Of a stretch of 5,049 bases of DNA, positions 4,518-5,049 are shown in pieces. Under the pieces are notes generated by a model. That model ran no database searches, was not told the DNA's origin, and was given only the letters and a program-made list of their open reading frames with translations. Each line of letters starts with the position of its first letter. Position 1 is the first letter of the stretch. The DNA comes from Lachnospiraceae bacterium (lineage in GTDB: Bacteria; Bacillota; Clostridia; Lachnospirales; Lachnospiraceae): contig DOVG01000180.1 of NCBI GenBank assembly GCA_003520205.1, positions 1-5,049 of the forward strand. The letters are read 5' to 3'. The position numbers were made by a program, and so were the translations under genes.

Positions 4518-5049
4518 ATGTCATTATTACAGGTTTCAGAACTGACCTTCTGCTACGAAGGCAGTTTCGATAATATATTTGAAAATACATCATTTTCAAT
4601 TGATACTGACTGGAAAACAGGATTTATAGGTAGAAATGGAAAAGGAAAAACAACGTTCTTAAGTCTCTTACTTGGTAAGTATGATTATGAAGGCAGCATA
4701 TCGACTGATAAGGTATTTGATTATTTTCCATATCAGGTCACAGAATCGGAGATGGATAAAACTGTTGATGAGCTTTCAGAAAAATGGAAGCCGGGAGTAG
4801 AGAACTGGAGAATTATCTGCGAGATAAATTTTCTTGGCGTTGATCCGGAGATTCTATATCGTCCTATAAGAACTCTCAGTTACGGAGAAAGAACGAAAGC
4901 GATGCTGGCAGTTCTCTTCTCGGGTGAAAACGAATTTCTTCTTGTTGATGAACCCACGAACCATCTGGATAAGGATGGAAGGGAGATAGTAAAGAATTAT
5001 CTAAATTCTAAAAAGGGTTTTATTTTAGTTTCTCATGACAGAGACCTTC
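4518..5049 (+). CDS. ABC-F family ATPase, Lsa-type ribosomal protection protein (3' end outside window)
   Basis: ATG 4518 follows GGAGGTG (4506-4512) at 5 nt. The 177 visible residues are the first ATPase domain of an ABC-F protein: Walker A GRNGKGKT (38-45), signature LSYGE (120-124), Walker B with EPTNHLD (Asp144, Glu145 catalytic), and the H-switch SHD (His173). There are no membrane segments. The opening MSLLQVSELTFCYEG and the stretch VDPEILYRP before the signature are close to the Lsa group, which protects the ribosome from lincosamides, streptogramin A and pleuromutilins by binding the E site and displacing the drug. Full-length members are about 490-500 residues, so the interdomain linker that sets drug range and the second ATPase domain are off the window. 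The signature has Tyr where LSGGE is usual, a mild variation. Control by the upstream attenuator fits a drug-induced resistance gene. A housekeeping ABC-F role is less likely. Confidence 0.9.
   Translation, partial: MSLLQVSELTFCYEGSFDNIFENTSFSIDTDWKTGFIGRNGKGKTTFLSLLLGKYDYEGSISTDKVFDYFPYQVTESEMDKTVDELSEKWKPGVENWRIICEINFLGVDPEILYRPIRTLSYGERTKAMLAVLFSGENEFLLVDEPTNHLDKDGREIVKNYLNSKKGFILVSHDRDL

Overview
The window looks like a low-GC Gram-positive gut bacterium, most likely a Lachnospiraceae-type clostridium. This is inferred from the AT-rich sequence, strong AGGAGG ribosome sites, a PTS-rich surface protein ending in a KTGD-type anchor, an FtsX-like ABC permease and an Lsa-type ABC-F ATPase. 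No rRNA, tRNA, insertion sequence, CRISPR array or phage gene was found. The species cannot be named from this sequence alone.

Layout, all on the + strand. (1) 3-620: C-terminal end of a surface protein, with seven tandem 36-bp repeats, an acidic tract and a membrane anchor, closed by a hairpin terminator (645-681). (2) 725-1289: an unrecognised 108-aa gene, then a very small gene whose reading frame is split, closed by a strong terminator (1296-1326). (3) 1392-2150: a promoter, a 29-codon remnant of a GntR/YtrA-type regulator, and immediately after it a HAD-family nucleotidase-like gene. (4) 2227-4183: a possible six-residue leader peptide in a hairpin that covers the ribosome site of the next gene, then a 635-aa FtsX-like ABC permease. 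The permease has no ATPase partner in view and appears to lack its first extracellular domain. (5) 4217-5049: an extended -10 promoter, a 7-codon leader ORF with a perfect Shine-Dalgarno, a roughly 200-nt leader, a terminator just before the ribosome site, and the first 177 codons of an Lsa-type ABC-F gene that runs off the window.

The most interesting structure is the ABC-F leader. Three 15-nt segments form a complete attenuation switch. Segment 1 (4283-4297) lies inside the leader ORF. Segment 2 (4391-4405) can pair with segment 1, or with segment 3 (4479-4493). Segment 3 is the loop and 3' arm of the terminator and mimics segment 1. A ribosome stalled on the leader ORF would free segment 2 to open the terminator and let transcription reach the resistance gene. 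The leader before the permease has the layout of a translational attenuator (ermC style). Two neighbouring ABC genes may therefore both be controlled by ribosome behaviour on short leader peptides. The pairings are read from the sequence; their function is inference.
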